From: Arthrobacter sp. M2012083
GTDB taxonomy: Bacteria > Actinomycetota > Actinomycetes > Actinomycetales > Micrococcaceae
Assembly (NCBI RefSeq): GCF_000281065.1
Contig: NZ_AKKK01000067.1
Span: 1 to 64,000, forward strand
DNA: 64,000 nucleotides
Direction: 5' to 3'
Shown: piece by piece, positions 34,389-43,153 of the stretch
Layout of the letters: each line of letters starts with the position of its first letter
How positions within the stretch are numbered: the stretch's first letter is position 1
Notes under the pieces: generated by a model
What the model was told of the DNA's origin: nothing
Databases searched by the model: none
What the model saw: only the letters and a program-made list of their open reading frames with translations
Translations under genes and position numbers: made by a program

Positions 34389-37013
34389 TCAGGCCGGCTG
34401 TCCCTTGGGCCAGCCGGCCGCTTGCGCCGTCAAAGCCCGCAGCAGGTGGCTCCGTTGCTCAATGACGATGCGGCGCAAGGCACGGGGAGCATCATGGTGG
34501 TCACGAAGCCAATGGTCGGCCCGAACCAGTACCGGGTGATCAGCCGGCCGTACGCCTTCCGGCAGGTCCTGCGCTCCGGGGAAGAGGCCGCGGACAACGC
34601 GGCCCGCGATTTCAATGCTGCGTTCGGACCACACACGCTCAAGGCACTCGAAGTAGGGCTCAACGTAGCGTTCCAGAAGGTCCCTGGGAGCAGTCACGAA
34701 GCCGGATATCGTAGCGCTGAGGATTTCGTTGGAAAGGCCTGTGCTGTTCACCGCAGAATCCCAGGCAGCTGCCTTGACTGAAGCGTCCGGTCGGGCGGCT
34801 GAGGCCAGGGCATGGCCCTCCCTGCCCGACGCGGTCGTATCGGCCTTCAGCTCCTGGTCCAGTTCGGCCAGGGTCGCTTGCCCGTGGGCCGCCAGTGCCT
34901 GCCAGAGGCTCCATCGTAGTTCGGCGTCCACGGCCAATCCCTCCACCACGGTGCTGCCGTCCAGGATGCCCCGCACGAGGGACAGCTGGCTGTCACCATG
35001 TCTGGATACGTCGGCCACGGTTCTGGCCCACGCGAGTTGCGGGTCTGAGCCGGGAGCAGCGGACATCAGCTGCTCAGCAGCTACCGCCAGGAAATCTTTT
35101 CGCACGCCTTCCCGTGTCGCCGAGGGTACATAACGCTCGATGGCGCTTGCAGCATTGCCCAGCACGTTCAGCAGGACACCTATGCCCGTTTCCGAAGGCG
35201 CGAACTGCTCGACGGCGGACACGTAGCGGGCCGCTGGGGTAACTCCGTCCCGGGCTGAATCCCAGAGCGCGGTCCAGCAGAGGGCGCGCGCCATGGGATC
35301 CGAAATTTTGTCCAGGGATGTCCGCACAGTGTTTTCGGACTCGGGGTCCAGCCGCACTTTGACGTAGCTCAGATCGTCGTCATTGACCAGGAGCAGCGCC
35401 GGGCGGCGCTTTCCATTCAACGCAGTTACCAGCGTACTTGGACCGGCAACGTCCACGTCGATGCTTTCAGTCCTCACCAAGGCACCGGCCGGATCGGTGT
35501 CGTACAAGCCCAGCCGCATACGGTGTGGACGGAGTTCCTGATGGCCGGTCAGGGGATCTACGGCTTCTTGCTGGAGTGTCACGGCCCCGAAGACCCCGCC
35601 GTCCTCCACGATCTCAGCGGCAATGGTGGAGATACCGGATGTCTGCAGCCACTGGCGTGCCCACTCAGCCAAGTCCCTCCCGGAGGCAACGCCAAGGGCT
35701 TGGAGGAGGTCCTGGAGGGACGTATTACCGAATTCATGATCCCGAAAATACTGCCGGGACCCCATGATGAAGGCATCAAAACCGACATAGGCCACCAACT
35801 GCTTCAGTACCGAAGCACCCTTGGCATAGGTGATGCCGTCAAAGTTCTGCTTGGCGGCCTCAAGGTCCGGGATGTCCGCGACAATAGGATGCGTGGTGGG
35901 CAGTTGGTCCTGCACATAGGCCCAGGCTTTGCGTTTGCTGGCGAAGTTCACCCATGCCGTGTCCCAGTCCGTAGCGCGGTCCACGCCAAGGGTCCCCATG
36001 TAGTCGGCGAACGACTCCTTGAGCCAGAGGTCATCCCACCAGTTCATGGTCACGAGGTCGCCGAACCACATGTGCGCCATCTCGTGCATCAGCGTATTGG
36101 CCCGGGCTTGGTACTGGGCATCTGTGGCGCGGGAGGCGTAGACGTACTTTTCCGTAAACGTCACCAGCCCGGGATTCTCCATGGCTCCGAGGTTGTACTC
36201 GGGCACGAATGCCTGATCGTACTTGCCCCACGGATAGGGGTAGGCGAAGAGCTCGTTGAAGAATGCCAGTCCACTCTTGGTCAACCGGAACAGGTGTTCG
36301 GCATCGAATGAGTCCGCTAAGGAGGCCCTGCAGAAGAGTGCCAGCGGGATGTCCAGGCGCGTGCCGTCGTCGAGTGTTGTTGCCCAGTGATCTTCGGCTT
36401 TGAAGTAAGGGCCCGCGAGCACTGTGGTGATGTAGGTGGACATTCGTTTGGTGGTGGTGAAATCCCATCGCGCGGCACCGGGGTCGCCTGGCACGGGTGT
36501 GCGGGACTCTTCCACTCCATTGGACGCGACTTCCCAAGCAGCGGGAGCGATCACATGGAACGTAAATTCAGCTTTGAGGTCGGGCTGTTCGAAGTTGGCG
36601 AAGACGCGGCGGCTGTCGGCGGGTTCATATTGCGTGTAGAGATAACATTCGCCGTCGGCGGGATCCACAAAGCGGTGCATGCCCTCGCCGGAGCGGCTGT
36701 AGAGCGCCGTCCCCGCCACTGTCACGGTGTTTTCGGCCTCGAGGCCCTCCAGGATGATCCTGTCCCGGTCCACTACTGATCCGACGTCGAGAGACCGTCC
36801 GTTCAAAAGAACAGACTCGACGCCGCCGCTGATGAAATCCACGAAGGTGGAGGAGCCGGGGTCGGCTGAGAAGGTGATGGTACTGGTGCTCGGGTAACCG
36901 GCGACGGCGGGATCTGCCGCCTGGCGGACATCAAGCGTGACGTCGTAGCTATGGGCGGTGATGAGGGCTGAACGGGTGGCGGCTTCATCGCGCGAGAGAT
37001 TGTGATTCGACAC
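34389..37013 (-). CDS. pepN: Aminopeptidase N (M1 family)
   Basis: An 874-residue zinc aminopeptidase. The substrate-binding GAMENPG motif is in YNLGAMENPGLVTF, and the zinc site is HEMAHMWFGD with the third ligand E in WLKESFADYMG (H-E-x2-H-x18-E). The long C-terminal helical ERAP1-like domain is present, giving the usual 850-870 residue length of actinobacterial PepN. The last codons overlap a GC hairpin (about 34391-34418) that may serve as a bidirectional terminator against the lipoate ligase gene. ATG 37013 follows the YeiH gene by 4 bp. Confidence 0.96.
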   Translation of the reverse strand: MSNHNLSRDEAATRSALITAHSYDVTLDVRQAADPAVAGYPSTSTITFSADPGSSTFVDFISGGVESVLLNGRSLDVGSVVDRDRIILEGLEAENTVTVAGTALYSRSGEGMHRFVDPADGECYLYTQYEPADSRRVFANFEQPDLKAEFTFHVIAPAAWEVASNGVEESRTPVPGDPGAARWDFTTTKRMSTYITTVLAGPYFKAEDHWATTLDDGTRLDIPLALFCRASLADSFDAEHLFRLTKSGLAFFNELFAYPYPWGKYDQAFVPEYNLGAMENPGLVTFTEKYVYASRATDAQYQARANTLMHEMAHMWFGDLVTMNWWDDLWLKESFADYMGTLGVDRATDWDTAWVNFASKRKAWAYVQDQLPTTHPIVADIPDLEAAKQNFDGITYAKGASVLKQLVAYVGFDAFIMGSRQYFRDHEFGNTSLQDLLQALGVASGRDLAEWARQWLQTSGISTIAAEIVEDGGVFGAVTLQQEAVDPLTGHQELRPHRMRLGLYDTDPAGALVRTESIDVDVAGPSTLVTALNGKRRPALLLVNDDDLSYVKVRLDPESENTVRTSLDKISDPMARALCWTALWDSARDGVTPAARYVSAVEQFAPSETGIGVLLNVLGNAASAIERYVPSATREGVRKDFLAVAAEQLMSAAPGSDPQLAWARTVADVSRHGDSQLSLVRGILDGSTVVEGLAVDAELRWSLWQALAAHGQATLAELDQELKADTTASGREGHALASAARPDASVKAAAWDSAVNSTGLSNEILSATISGFVTAPRDLLERYVEPYFECLERVWSERSIEIAGRVVRGLFPGAQDLPEGVRPADHPVLVRADHWLRDHHDAPRALRRIVIEQRSHLLRALTAQAAGWPKGQPA

Positions 37014-37017
37014 ACAG

Positions 37018-38067
37018 CTATCTAATCATGATCCACGCGGCCCCCAGGCCCAACGATGCGATGAGGAGCCAGGACCCTAAGGCCACCAGAATTGCGCGTC
37101 CACCCGTGTGAATCAGGGTGCGCACCCGCACCGCCGAACCAAGCCCGAACAACGCTGTTGCCAAGAGGATGTCCTGAACCGCTGCGGCGATCTCCAGTCC
37201 TGCCGCGGGCGCCCAACCCAGGGAGCGGACTACCACCATGGACAGGAAACCGACCACGAACAGCGGGACAATCGGTGGGAACCGCCCGTCAACGCCGTTG
37301 GCTGCTTCGACTGTCCCGTTGCTGCGTTCCCTCACATGGACAATCCGCTGGTGTACCCCGGCTGCTGCCGCAACAGGCGCCAGCAGGACCACGCGGGTCA
37401 ATTTCACGACGACGGCGATCGCCAGCGCCGATGTACCTGCGGTCTGCGCCGTGGCCACCACCTGGCCGACATCGTGCACCGAGGCGCCGGTCCATGCGCC
37501 GAACTGTTCAGGATTGAGGTCCAGCGGGTGCATGAGAAGTGGCAGGACGCCGATGGCAAGGGTGCCGCACAGTGTCACAAGCGCCACAGGGAGAACGGTG
37601 TCTTGATGCTTGATACGGCGCACAGCTGCCATTGCGCCAATCGCGGAAGCTCCGCAGATGGAGAAACCCGTGGCAATAAGGAGGGCAGCTTCTCCGGGGA
37701 GGCGCAGCAGGCGCGCGAGCCCATAGGTTCCCGCGAAGCTCACCAGGACAACACCGGCGATGAGGATCAGGGATAGCCAACCCAGGCCAAGGACGTCGCC
37801 GATGCTGACCTTCAGACCCAAAAGCACGATTCCGGCACGCATGAGGTGCTTTCCAGCGAAGTCCAGGCCTGGTCGGGCGCGCCCCGCTGTCAACACGGCC
37901 GTGCCCGGTATATTTGCTGAAAGCAGGCCCAAGGCAACAGCAAGTGTCATGGCCGGAACCGCCGGAAAGACAGTGTGGATGGCGAAGGCAAGGCCCGTTG
38001 CGACGATACTCAGGACCAACCCGGGCCCCAGCCGGGACAGCTGGGGCGCAAGACTGTTGAAGGGCAT
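37018..38067 (-). CDS. YeiH/PF03601 putative sulfate exporter family transporter
   Basis: A 349-residue polytopic membrane protein with about ten helices. Family segments are AGIVLLGLKVSIGDVLGLGW, SICGASAIGAMAAV and WTGASVHDVGQVVATAQ. The family is named from E. coli YeiH; the transported substrate is not established. It is the first gene of a pair with pepN (stop 4 bp from pepN start). Divergent from the ATP-grasp cassette with ~110 bp between starts. Confidence 0.9.
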   Translation of the reverse strand: MPFNSLAPQLSRLGPGLVLSIVATGLAFAIHTVFPAVPAMTLAVALGLLSANIPGTAVLTAGRARPGLDFAGKHLMRAGIVLLGLKVSIGDVLGLGWLSLILIAGVVLVSFAGTYGLARLLRLPGEAALLIATGFSICGASAIGAMAAVRRIKHQDTVLPVALVTLCGTLAIGVLPLLMHPLDLNPEQFGAWTGASVHDVGQVVATAQTAGTSALAIAVVVKLTRVVLLAPVAAAAGVHQRIVHVRERSNGTVEAANGVDGRFPPIVPLFVVGFLSMVVVRSLGWAPAAGLEIAAAVQDILLATALFGLGSAVRVRTLIHTGGRAILVALGSWLLIASLGLGAAWIMIR

Positions 38068-38177
38068 GCCTCAACCCTGCCGGATGGGGGCACGGAAGGC
38101 GAACCGGGAGTACCCGGAAACGGCCACACAACCAGCGCGAAATGCGCTCGACTCAAAAAGGTGATTACCTGAATCCC

Positions 38178-39734
38178 ATGTCTGACCTATTTCAGGATTA
38201 CTCCGAAGCCGCCGCGCGCAGCGGTGCCTATGACGAGATGTTTGCCCAAGGCCACGTTGCCAGAAGATCCTATGGTCAGGTTTCCGGGGCTCTCCGCGAG
38301 CTTTCCTTGGCGGATGTCACCGCCCGGGCCGATTCCATGGCCCGAACCTTCCTGGACCGTGGCGTAACGTTCGACTACGCGGGGGAGGAGCGGCCCTTTC
38401 CTTTGGACATTGTCCCGCGCGTCATTCCCGCCGACGAGTGGGACGTACTGGAGCGTGGCGTTGCCCAGCGCGTCAAAGCCCTTGAAGCATTCCTGAACGA
38501 TGTCTACGGGCGGATGGCAGTAGTAACTGATGGCGTAATTCCGCGGCAACTTGTGACCACCAGTGCACATTTCCACCGTGCGGTCCACGGTTTCGAACCC
38601 TCAGGTGGTGTTCGTGTCCATGTGTCGGGCATTGACGTCGTCCGCGATGCAGCTGGAACATTCCGCGTGCTGGAGGACAACGTCCGCGTGCCTTCGGGTG
38701 TCAGCTACGTTTTGGAGAACCGTCGAGCCATGGCCAAGGGTTTGCCCGAGGCGTTCGGCCAGCAACACATCCGGCCTGTGGAAGAGTACCCCCGGCGGCT
38801 TCTCTCTGCATTGCGTAAGACCGCTCCCTCAGGCGTGGACGACCCCACCGTTGTTGTCCTGACACCGGGCGTCTTCAACAGCGCCTACTTTGAGCACACC
38901 CTCCTTGCAGGGCTCATGGGTGTGGAACTGGTGGAAGGCCGGGACCTCATCTGCCGCGGCAACCGCGTGTACATGCGGACCACTGCCGGTGAGCAGCGCG
39001 TGGATGTCATCTACAAACGTATCGACGACGACTTCCTGGATCCACTGCAGTTCCGCTCGGATTCCATGCTCGGCTGCCCCGGATTGGTTAACGCCGCCCG
39101 AGCCGGGGGAGTGACCATCGCCAACGCTGTGGGTAACGGCGTAGCCGACGACAAGCTCGTGTACAGTTACGTGCCTGACCTCATCCGGTACTACCTCCAC
39201 GAAGAGCCAATCATCGCCAATGTCGACACTTTCCGGCTTGAGGAAAAGGAAGCCAGGGAACACGTCCTGGACCGCCTCGACGAGCTGGTGGTCAAGCCCG
39301 TGGACGGCTCGGGTGGCAAGGGATTGGTCATCGGGCCGGACGCCACGAAGGACGAGCTTGACGCCCTGCGCAAGCGCGTCATAGCCGATCCCCGAGGATG
39401 GATCGCACAGCCTGTCCTGCAGCTTTCCACGGTGCCGACGCTCTCCGGGGACAAGTTCGGCCCTCGCCACGTGGACCTGCGTCCTTTCGCCGTAAACGAC
39501 GGCGACGACGTCTGGGTCCTGCCCGGAGGCCTCACCCGGGTGGCGCTCAAGGAGGGGTCCCTGATTGTGAACTCCAGCCAAGGCGGCGGTTCCAAGGACA
39601 CATGGGTTTTGGCCAATTCTCCGCAACTGCCGGCCGAGGTCATTCCCCGCCAATCCGTGACGGTCCGCGAGCAGGTATCCGTATGGCCGGTGGAAAGCAA
39701 CTGGCGGGACCGCCAAACGGAGCAGCAGCAGTGA
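38178..39734 (+). CDS. Circularly permuted type 2 ATP-grasp protein
   Basis: A 518-residue protein of the COG2308 type. Recognisable segments are FPLDIVPRVIPADEWDVLERG, LEDNVRVPSGVSYVLENR, DVIYKRIDDDFLDPL, LVVKPVDGSGGKGLVIGP (ATP-binding loop) and LRPFAVNDGDDVWVLPGGLTRVAL. ATP-grasp enzymes ligate a carboxylate to an amine via an acyl phosphate. It heads a three-gene cassette with an alpha-E protein and a transglutaminase-fold protein; comparative work on amidoligases predicts a peptide or amino-acid conjugate as product. ATG 38178 chosen within a slightly longer frame. Confidence 0.93.
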   Translation: MSDLFQDYSEAAARSGAYDEMFAQGHVARRSYGQVSGALRELSLADVTARADSMARTFLDRGVTFDYAGEERPFPLDIVPRVIPADEWDVLERGVAQRVKALEAFLNDVYGRMAVVTDGVIPRQLVTTSAHFHRAVHGFEPSGGVRVHVSGIDVVRDAAGTFRVLEDNVRVPSGVSYVLENRRAMAKGLPEAFGQQHIRPVEEYPRRLLSALRKTAPSGVDDPTVVVLTPGVFNSAYFEHTLLAGLMGVELVEGRDLICRGNRVYMRTTAGEQRVDVIYKRIDDDFLDPLQFRSDSMLGCPGLVNAARAGGVTIANAVGNGVADDKLVYSYVPDLIRYYLHEEPIIANVDTFRLEEKEAREHVLDRLDELVVKPVDGSGGKGLVIGPDATKDELDALRKRVIADPRGWIAQPVLQLSTVPTLSGDKFGPRHVDLRPFAVNDGDDVWVLPGGLTRVALKEGSLIVNSSQGGGSKDTWVLANSPQLPAEVIPRQSVTVREQVSVWPVESNWRDRQTEQQQ

Positions 39735-39789
39735 ACGCGCTCCACCAACACTTGAACTTCGACATGCACCACGCGAAGGAGGCAGTTCC

Positions 39790-40716
39790 ATGCTGAGCCG
39801 CATTGCTGAGTCACTCTTCTGGATCGGACGCTACGTAGAGCGCGCCGACGGTACCTCAAGGATTTTGGATGTGCACCTTGAGCGCCTGAACCACTTGCCC
39901 CTGGAGGAACAGCGCAGCGTCGCCCGGGAGCTTCTTGCCGTGATGGGCGCCAAGCCGCAGAGCGAAGAGTTCGGCCTTCCCGAACTCCTTCATGCCTTGG
40001 CCTATGACAAGCACAGCGCGTCCTCCATAGCCGGTTCACTGGGGGCAGCCCGCGAGAATGCGCGGCGCGCCCGCGAAACTGTCTCCCAGTCGCTCTGGGA
40101 AAGCCTCAACACCACCTACTACGGCCTCAACCAACACCGCAAGGACGTTGTGGGAACCTACCGTTTCTGCAACTGGGTTTTGGAGCGGACCGCCATGGTC
40201 CGGGGTCTGGCGGACACCACAGTCAGCCATGACGAGAGTTGGTTGTTCATGGTGCTCGGCCGCTCCCTGGAACGGGCCGATATGACAGCCCGCATGTTAT
40301 CCACCCGCGACGTTCAGTCCGCTGGCATGTCGTGGGTCAACATGCTGCGGTGTGCGGGAGCCTACGAATCCTTCATCCGAACCCGCAGGGCCGCGTTCGG
40401 AGACCAGCACGCGGCGGAATTCCTGCTCCTGGACCGGTTGTTTCCGCGTTCGATTGTCTATGCGCTGCGCGATGCCGATGAATGCCTCGCCAAGTTGGAT
40501 CCTTCAGCGCAGCGTGTGGGGTTCATCAACGACGCCCGCCGAATTGTGGGTCAAGCCCGGACATTCCTTGAATTCCACCGCACAGACGATCTCATGTCCG
40601 AACTTCCTGAACACATGGAACGTGTTCAAAAGGCCGTGACTCAGGCCTCGGACGCAATTTCCCGTAAGTACTTCAATCAGGCTGATGAGCACGCCTGGGT
40701 GGGAGAAGTTTCATGA
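39790..40716 (+). CDS. Alpha-E domain protein
   Basis: A 308-residue all-helical protein of the COG2307 type, starting MLSRIAESLFWIGRYVERAD. Other conserved runs are ARENARRARETVSQSLWESLN, LGRSLERADMTARML and FPRSIVYALRDADECLAKL. No catalytic function is known; it always accompanies the permuted ATP-grasp and transglutaminase genes. ATG 39790 with GAAGGAGG ahead. Its stop overlaps the transglutaminase start by four bases (40713-40716), so translation is coupled. Confidence 0.92.
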   Translation: MLSRIAESLFWIGRYVERADGTSRILDVHLERLNHLPLEEQRSVARELLAVMGAKPQSEEFGLPELLHALAYDKHSASSIAGSLGAARENARRARETVSQSLWESLNTTYYGLNQHRKDVVGTYRFCNWVLERTAMVRGLADTTVSHDESWLFMVLGRSLERADMTARMLSTRDVQSAGMSWVNMLRCAGAYESFIRTRRAAFGDQHAAEFLLLDRLFPRSIVYALRDADECLAKLDPSAQRVGFINDARRIVGQARTFLEFHRTDDLMSELPEHMERVQKAVTQASDAISRKYFNQADEHAWVGEVS

Positions 40717-41564
40717 CCCGGCTGAGCATCGTTCACAAGACTGCCTATAAGTACAACCGCCGTGTGACCTTGTCCTACAACGAGGCCCGGATGACTCCTC
40801 TGACCGACGGCCAGCAAGTTGTCCTGGAAGCCTCACTGAAGGTCTCACCCAACCAGGCCTCCGTAAGTAACTACCGTGACTACTGGGGAACGCGGGTCAC
40901 TGCGTTCGATATGCAAATGCCGCATGAGAGTCTTGAAGTCCTCGCCACGGCCACCGTTGAAGTGCACCGCACCGAACGGGTGGCAACCGAAGATGACATT
41001 GTGGGATGGGACGTCATGGCTTCGGACAAGGTCCAGGACGAATTCAGCGATTGGTTGCCCCAGTCCCGGCTCAGCGGGCCCGGGGAGGAAGTCCTGGAGA
41101 TTGTTCCGGATATCGTCAGGGGAAAGAACCCCCACGAGGCCGCGCTGGCCGTATTCGCGTGGATGGCCGGTGAGATGACCTATATGAAGGGAACCACCGG
41201 GGTCACAACGAATGCGGAACAGGCGTGGTCCCAGCGCCAGGGGGTGTGCCAGGATCTTGCCCATTTGGCCATCGGTGCCCTGCGCTGCAGCGGCATTCCT
41301 GCCCGCTACGTTTCCGGATACATCCATCCGCGCTCCTCGGCGGACATCGGCGAAACTGTTGCCGGGCAGTCCCACGCTTGGTTGGAATGGTGGGATGGCG
41401 AATGGCGAAGCTGGGACCCTACCAACCACAAGCCGGCAGGTGACTACCATGTCACCGTGGCTCGGGGCCGTGACTATCGTGATGTTCCCCCGCTGAAGGG
41501 CATACTCTCCGGTGGAGGGGGCTCGGGGCTCTCCGTTTCAGTGGAGATCACCCGCCTCGCGTAA
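40713..41564 (+). CDS. Transglutaminase-like protein of the ATP-grasp/alpha-E cassette
   Basis: A 283-residue protein with an N-terminal beta domain (MTRLSIVHKTAYKYNRRVTL) and a transglutaminase-fold core. Catalytic cysteine is in RQGVCQDLAHLAIGALR, histidine in VAGQSHAWLEWWDG and aspartate in WRSWDPTNH, making a full C-H-D triad. It may act as a peptidase or transpeptidase on the product of the ATP-grasp ligase. No signal peptide, so it is cytosolic. Last gene of the cassette; a terminator at 41581 follows. Confidence 0.93.
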   Translation: MTRLSIVHKTAYKYNRRVTLSYNEARMTPLTDGQQVVLEASLKVSPNQASVSNYRDYWGTRVTAFDMQMPHESLEVLATATVEVHRTERVATEDDIVGWDVMASDKVQDEFSDWLPQSRLSGPGEEVLEIVPDIVRGKNPHEAALAVFAWMAGEMTYMKGTTGVTTNAEQAWSQRQGVCQDLAHLAIGALRCSGIPARYVSGYIHPRSSADIGETVAGQSHAWLEWWDGEWRSWDPTNHKPAGDYHVTVARGRDYRDVPPLKGILSGGGGSGLSVSVEITRLA

Positions 41565-41580
41565 ATATGCTTGCATGGAT

Positions 41581-41611
41581 AAGGCCCTCAAGAGTCACTC
41601 TTGAGGGCCTT
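41581..41611. terminator. Bidirectional terminator behind the ATP-grasp cassette
   Basis: Perfect 13-bp stem (41581-41593 with 41599-41611, loop GTCAC) between the convergent transglutaminase and SDR genes. Confidence 0.88.
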
Positions 41612-41628
41612 ATCTGTACTCAGACTTT

Positions 41629-43080
41629 CTACCAGGGGGAGGGCTTGTAGTCCTTGAGGAAGACACCGTACTGGTCCTCGCCCTTTTCGCCCATCACGAT
41701 GGGGTCGTAGACACGCGCGGCGCCGTCGACCAAGTCCAACGGAGCGTGGAATCCTTCTTCCATGAGCCGGACTTTGGTGTAGTGCGGCCGTTCGTCGGTG
41801 ATCCATCCGGTATCCACTGCGGTCATGAGAATGCCATCGGAATCCAGCATTTCCTGGGCGCTGGTCCGTGTCATCATGTTCAACGCGGCCTTGGCCATGT
41901 TCGTATGGGGGTGCCCGGGGCCCTTGTAGGCGCGGGAGAATTGCCCTTCCATGGCGGAGACGTTGACGATGTACTTCCTGTGGGCTGTGGATCGCTTCAT
42001 GGCATCGCGAAGGCGGCTTACCAGCAGGAAGGGTGCCGTGACGTTGCACAGCTGGACCTCGAGCATCTCCAAGGGATCCACCTCGTCCACTACTTGGGTC
42101 CAGCTGTTAATCGACGCGAGATCCGGAACCAAGCCGCCCGCATCGATCGCGGTCCCTGACTCAATTCGCTCCAATGATGCCGATCCGGTGGAGAGCGCCA
42201 GCGAGGTGATCGCGTCGCCCGCCAAGACAGGGTGTTCGGTGACGCTGCTGGCGAGGGCAAGCGGGTGCTTGTCATGCGCATGACCGAAGGTCACCAGCTC
42301 GGGACCACCGTTGGCCGCTTCAAGGGCCGCAGGCAACGGCTCGTCCTCTGCGTCAACCAAAGGCTTGTAAGCGTTACCGGAGCGCCGCACGGTCTGGGCT
42401 GCGTTGTTAATAATGATGTCCAATGGGCCGGCCTCGTTGAGTGAGTCGGTCAATGCCATGACCTGTGCCGGGTCACGGAGGTCTATGCCAACGATCCTGA
42501 GCCGGTGGAGCCACTCTCCGCTATCCTCCATGGCAGCAAAGCGTCGAGCGGCGTCCTTGGGGAAACGGGTGGTGATGGTGGTGTGGGCGCCGTCCCTGAG
42601 CAGGCGCAAGGCGATGTACATGCCGATCTTGGCGCGTCCGCCTGTCAGCAATGCCCTGCGTCCCGTGAGATCCGTGCGGGCATCGCGTTTGCTGTGGCTG
42701 AAGGCAGCGCATTCAGGGCAGAGCTGGTGGTAAAAGGCGTCAACCTGCGTGTAGTGCTTCTTGCAGATGTAGCAGGGACGCGAGCGGATGAGGTGCCCGG
42801 CAATCTCGCCTGTGGCCGAAGGCGCCAGCTTGTTGCCGCGGGTTTCGTCGTCAATGCGATCCGGCGCAGCGGTGGCCGTCAAGGCGATGACGGCGCGGTC
42901 AGCCTCAGCGATGGAGTCGCGTTTGGTCACACGGCGGTGGCGTTTGACGGCTTTGAACATCTTGCCGGTGGCACGGCGGACAGCAACGTAGTCCGGGTGC
43001 TCTTCGTCGTAGACGTGGATCGTGGTCAGAACCTTGAGGCAGGCCTGGATCTCTTCAGGCGTCAGATCGGTGGAGCTCAT
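41629..43080 (-). CDS. Zinc-ribbon / short-chain dehydrogenase fusion protein
   Basis: A 483-residue protein in three parts. Residues 1-100 are helical and basic (MFKAVKRHRRVTKRD). Next is a C-x2-C ... C-x2-C zinc ribbon (C103, C106, C121, C124). An SDR domain follows from ~140 with cofactor motif TGGRAKIG (146-153), INNAAQT (225-230) and serine S375 in IVNVSAMEGQF. The Y-x-x-x-K motif is changed: HTNMAKAAL gives T393 and K397, so the catalytic tyrosine is missing. The SDR is also long for its class. Soluble; substrate unknown. It is transcribed alone, toward the transglutaminase gene. Confidence 0.88.
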   Translation of the reverse strand: MSSTDLTPEEIQACLKVLTTIHVYDEEHPDYVAVRRATGKMFKAVKRHRRVTKRDSIAEADRAVIALTATAAPDRIDDETRGNKLAPSATGEIAGHLIRSRPCYICKKHYTQVDAFYHQLCPECAAFSHSKRDARTDLTGRRALLTGGRAKIGMYIALRLLRDGAHTTITTRFPKDAARRFAAMEDSGEWLHRLRIVGIDLRDPAQVMALTDSLNEAGPLDIIINNAAQTVRRSGNAYKPLVDAEDEPLPAALEAANGGPELVTFGHAHDKHPLALASSVTEHPVLAGDAITSLALSTGSASLERIESGTAIDAGGLVPDLASINSWTQVVDEVDPLEMLEVQLCNVTAPFLLVSRLRDAMKRSTAHRKYIVNVSAMEGQFSRAYKGPGHPHTNMAKAALNMMTRTSAQEMLDSDGILMTAVDTGWITDERPHYTKVRLMEEGFHAPLDLVDGAARVYDPIVMGEKGEDQYGVFLKDYKPSPW

Positions 43081-43153
43081 TGACCTGATTTTACAGCCTT
43101 GGGAGGCTATGGCCTGCCTCGGGTTCTGTCAACGCCAGTCGGGTACGTTCGGG

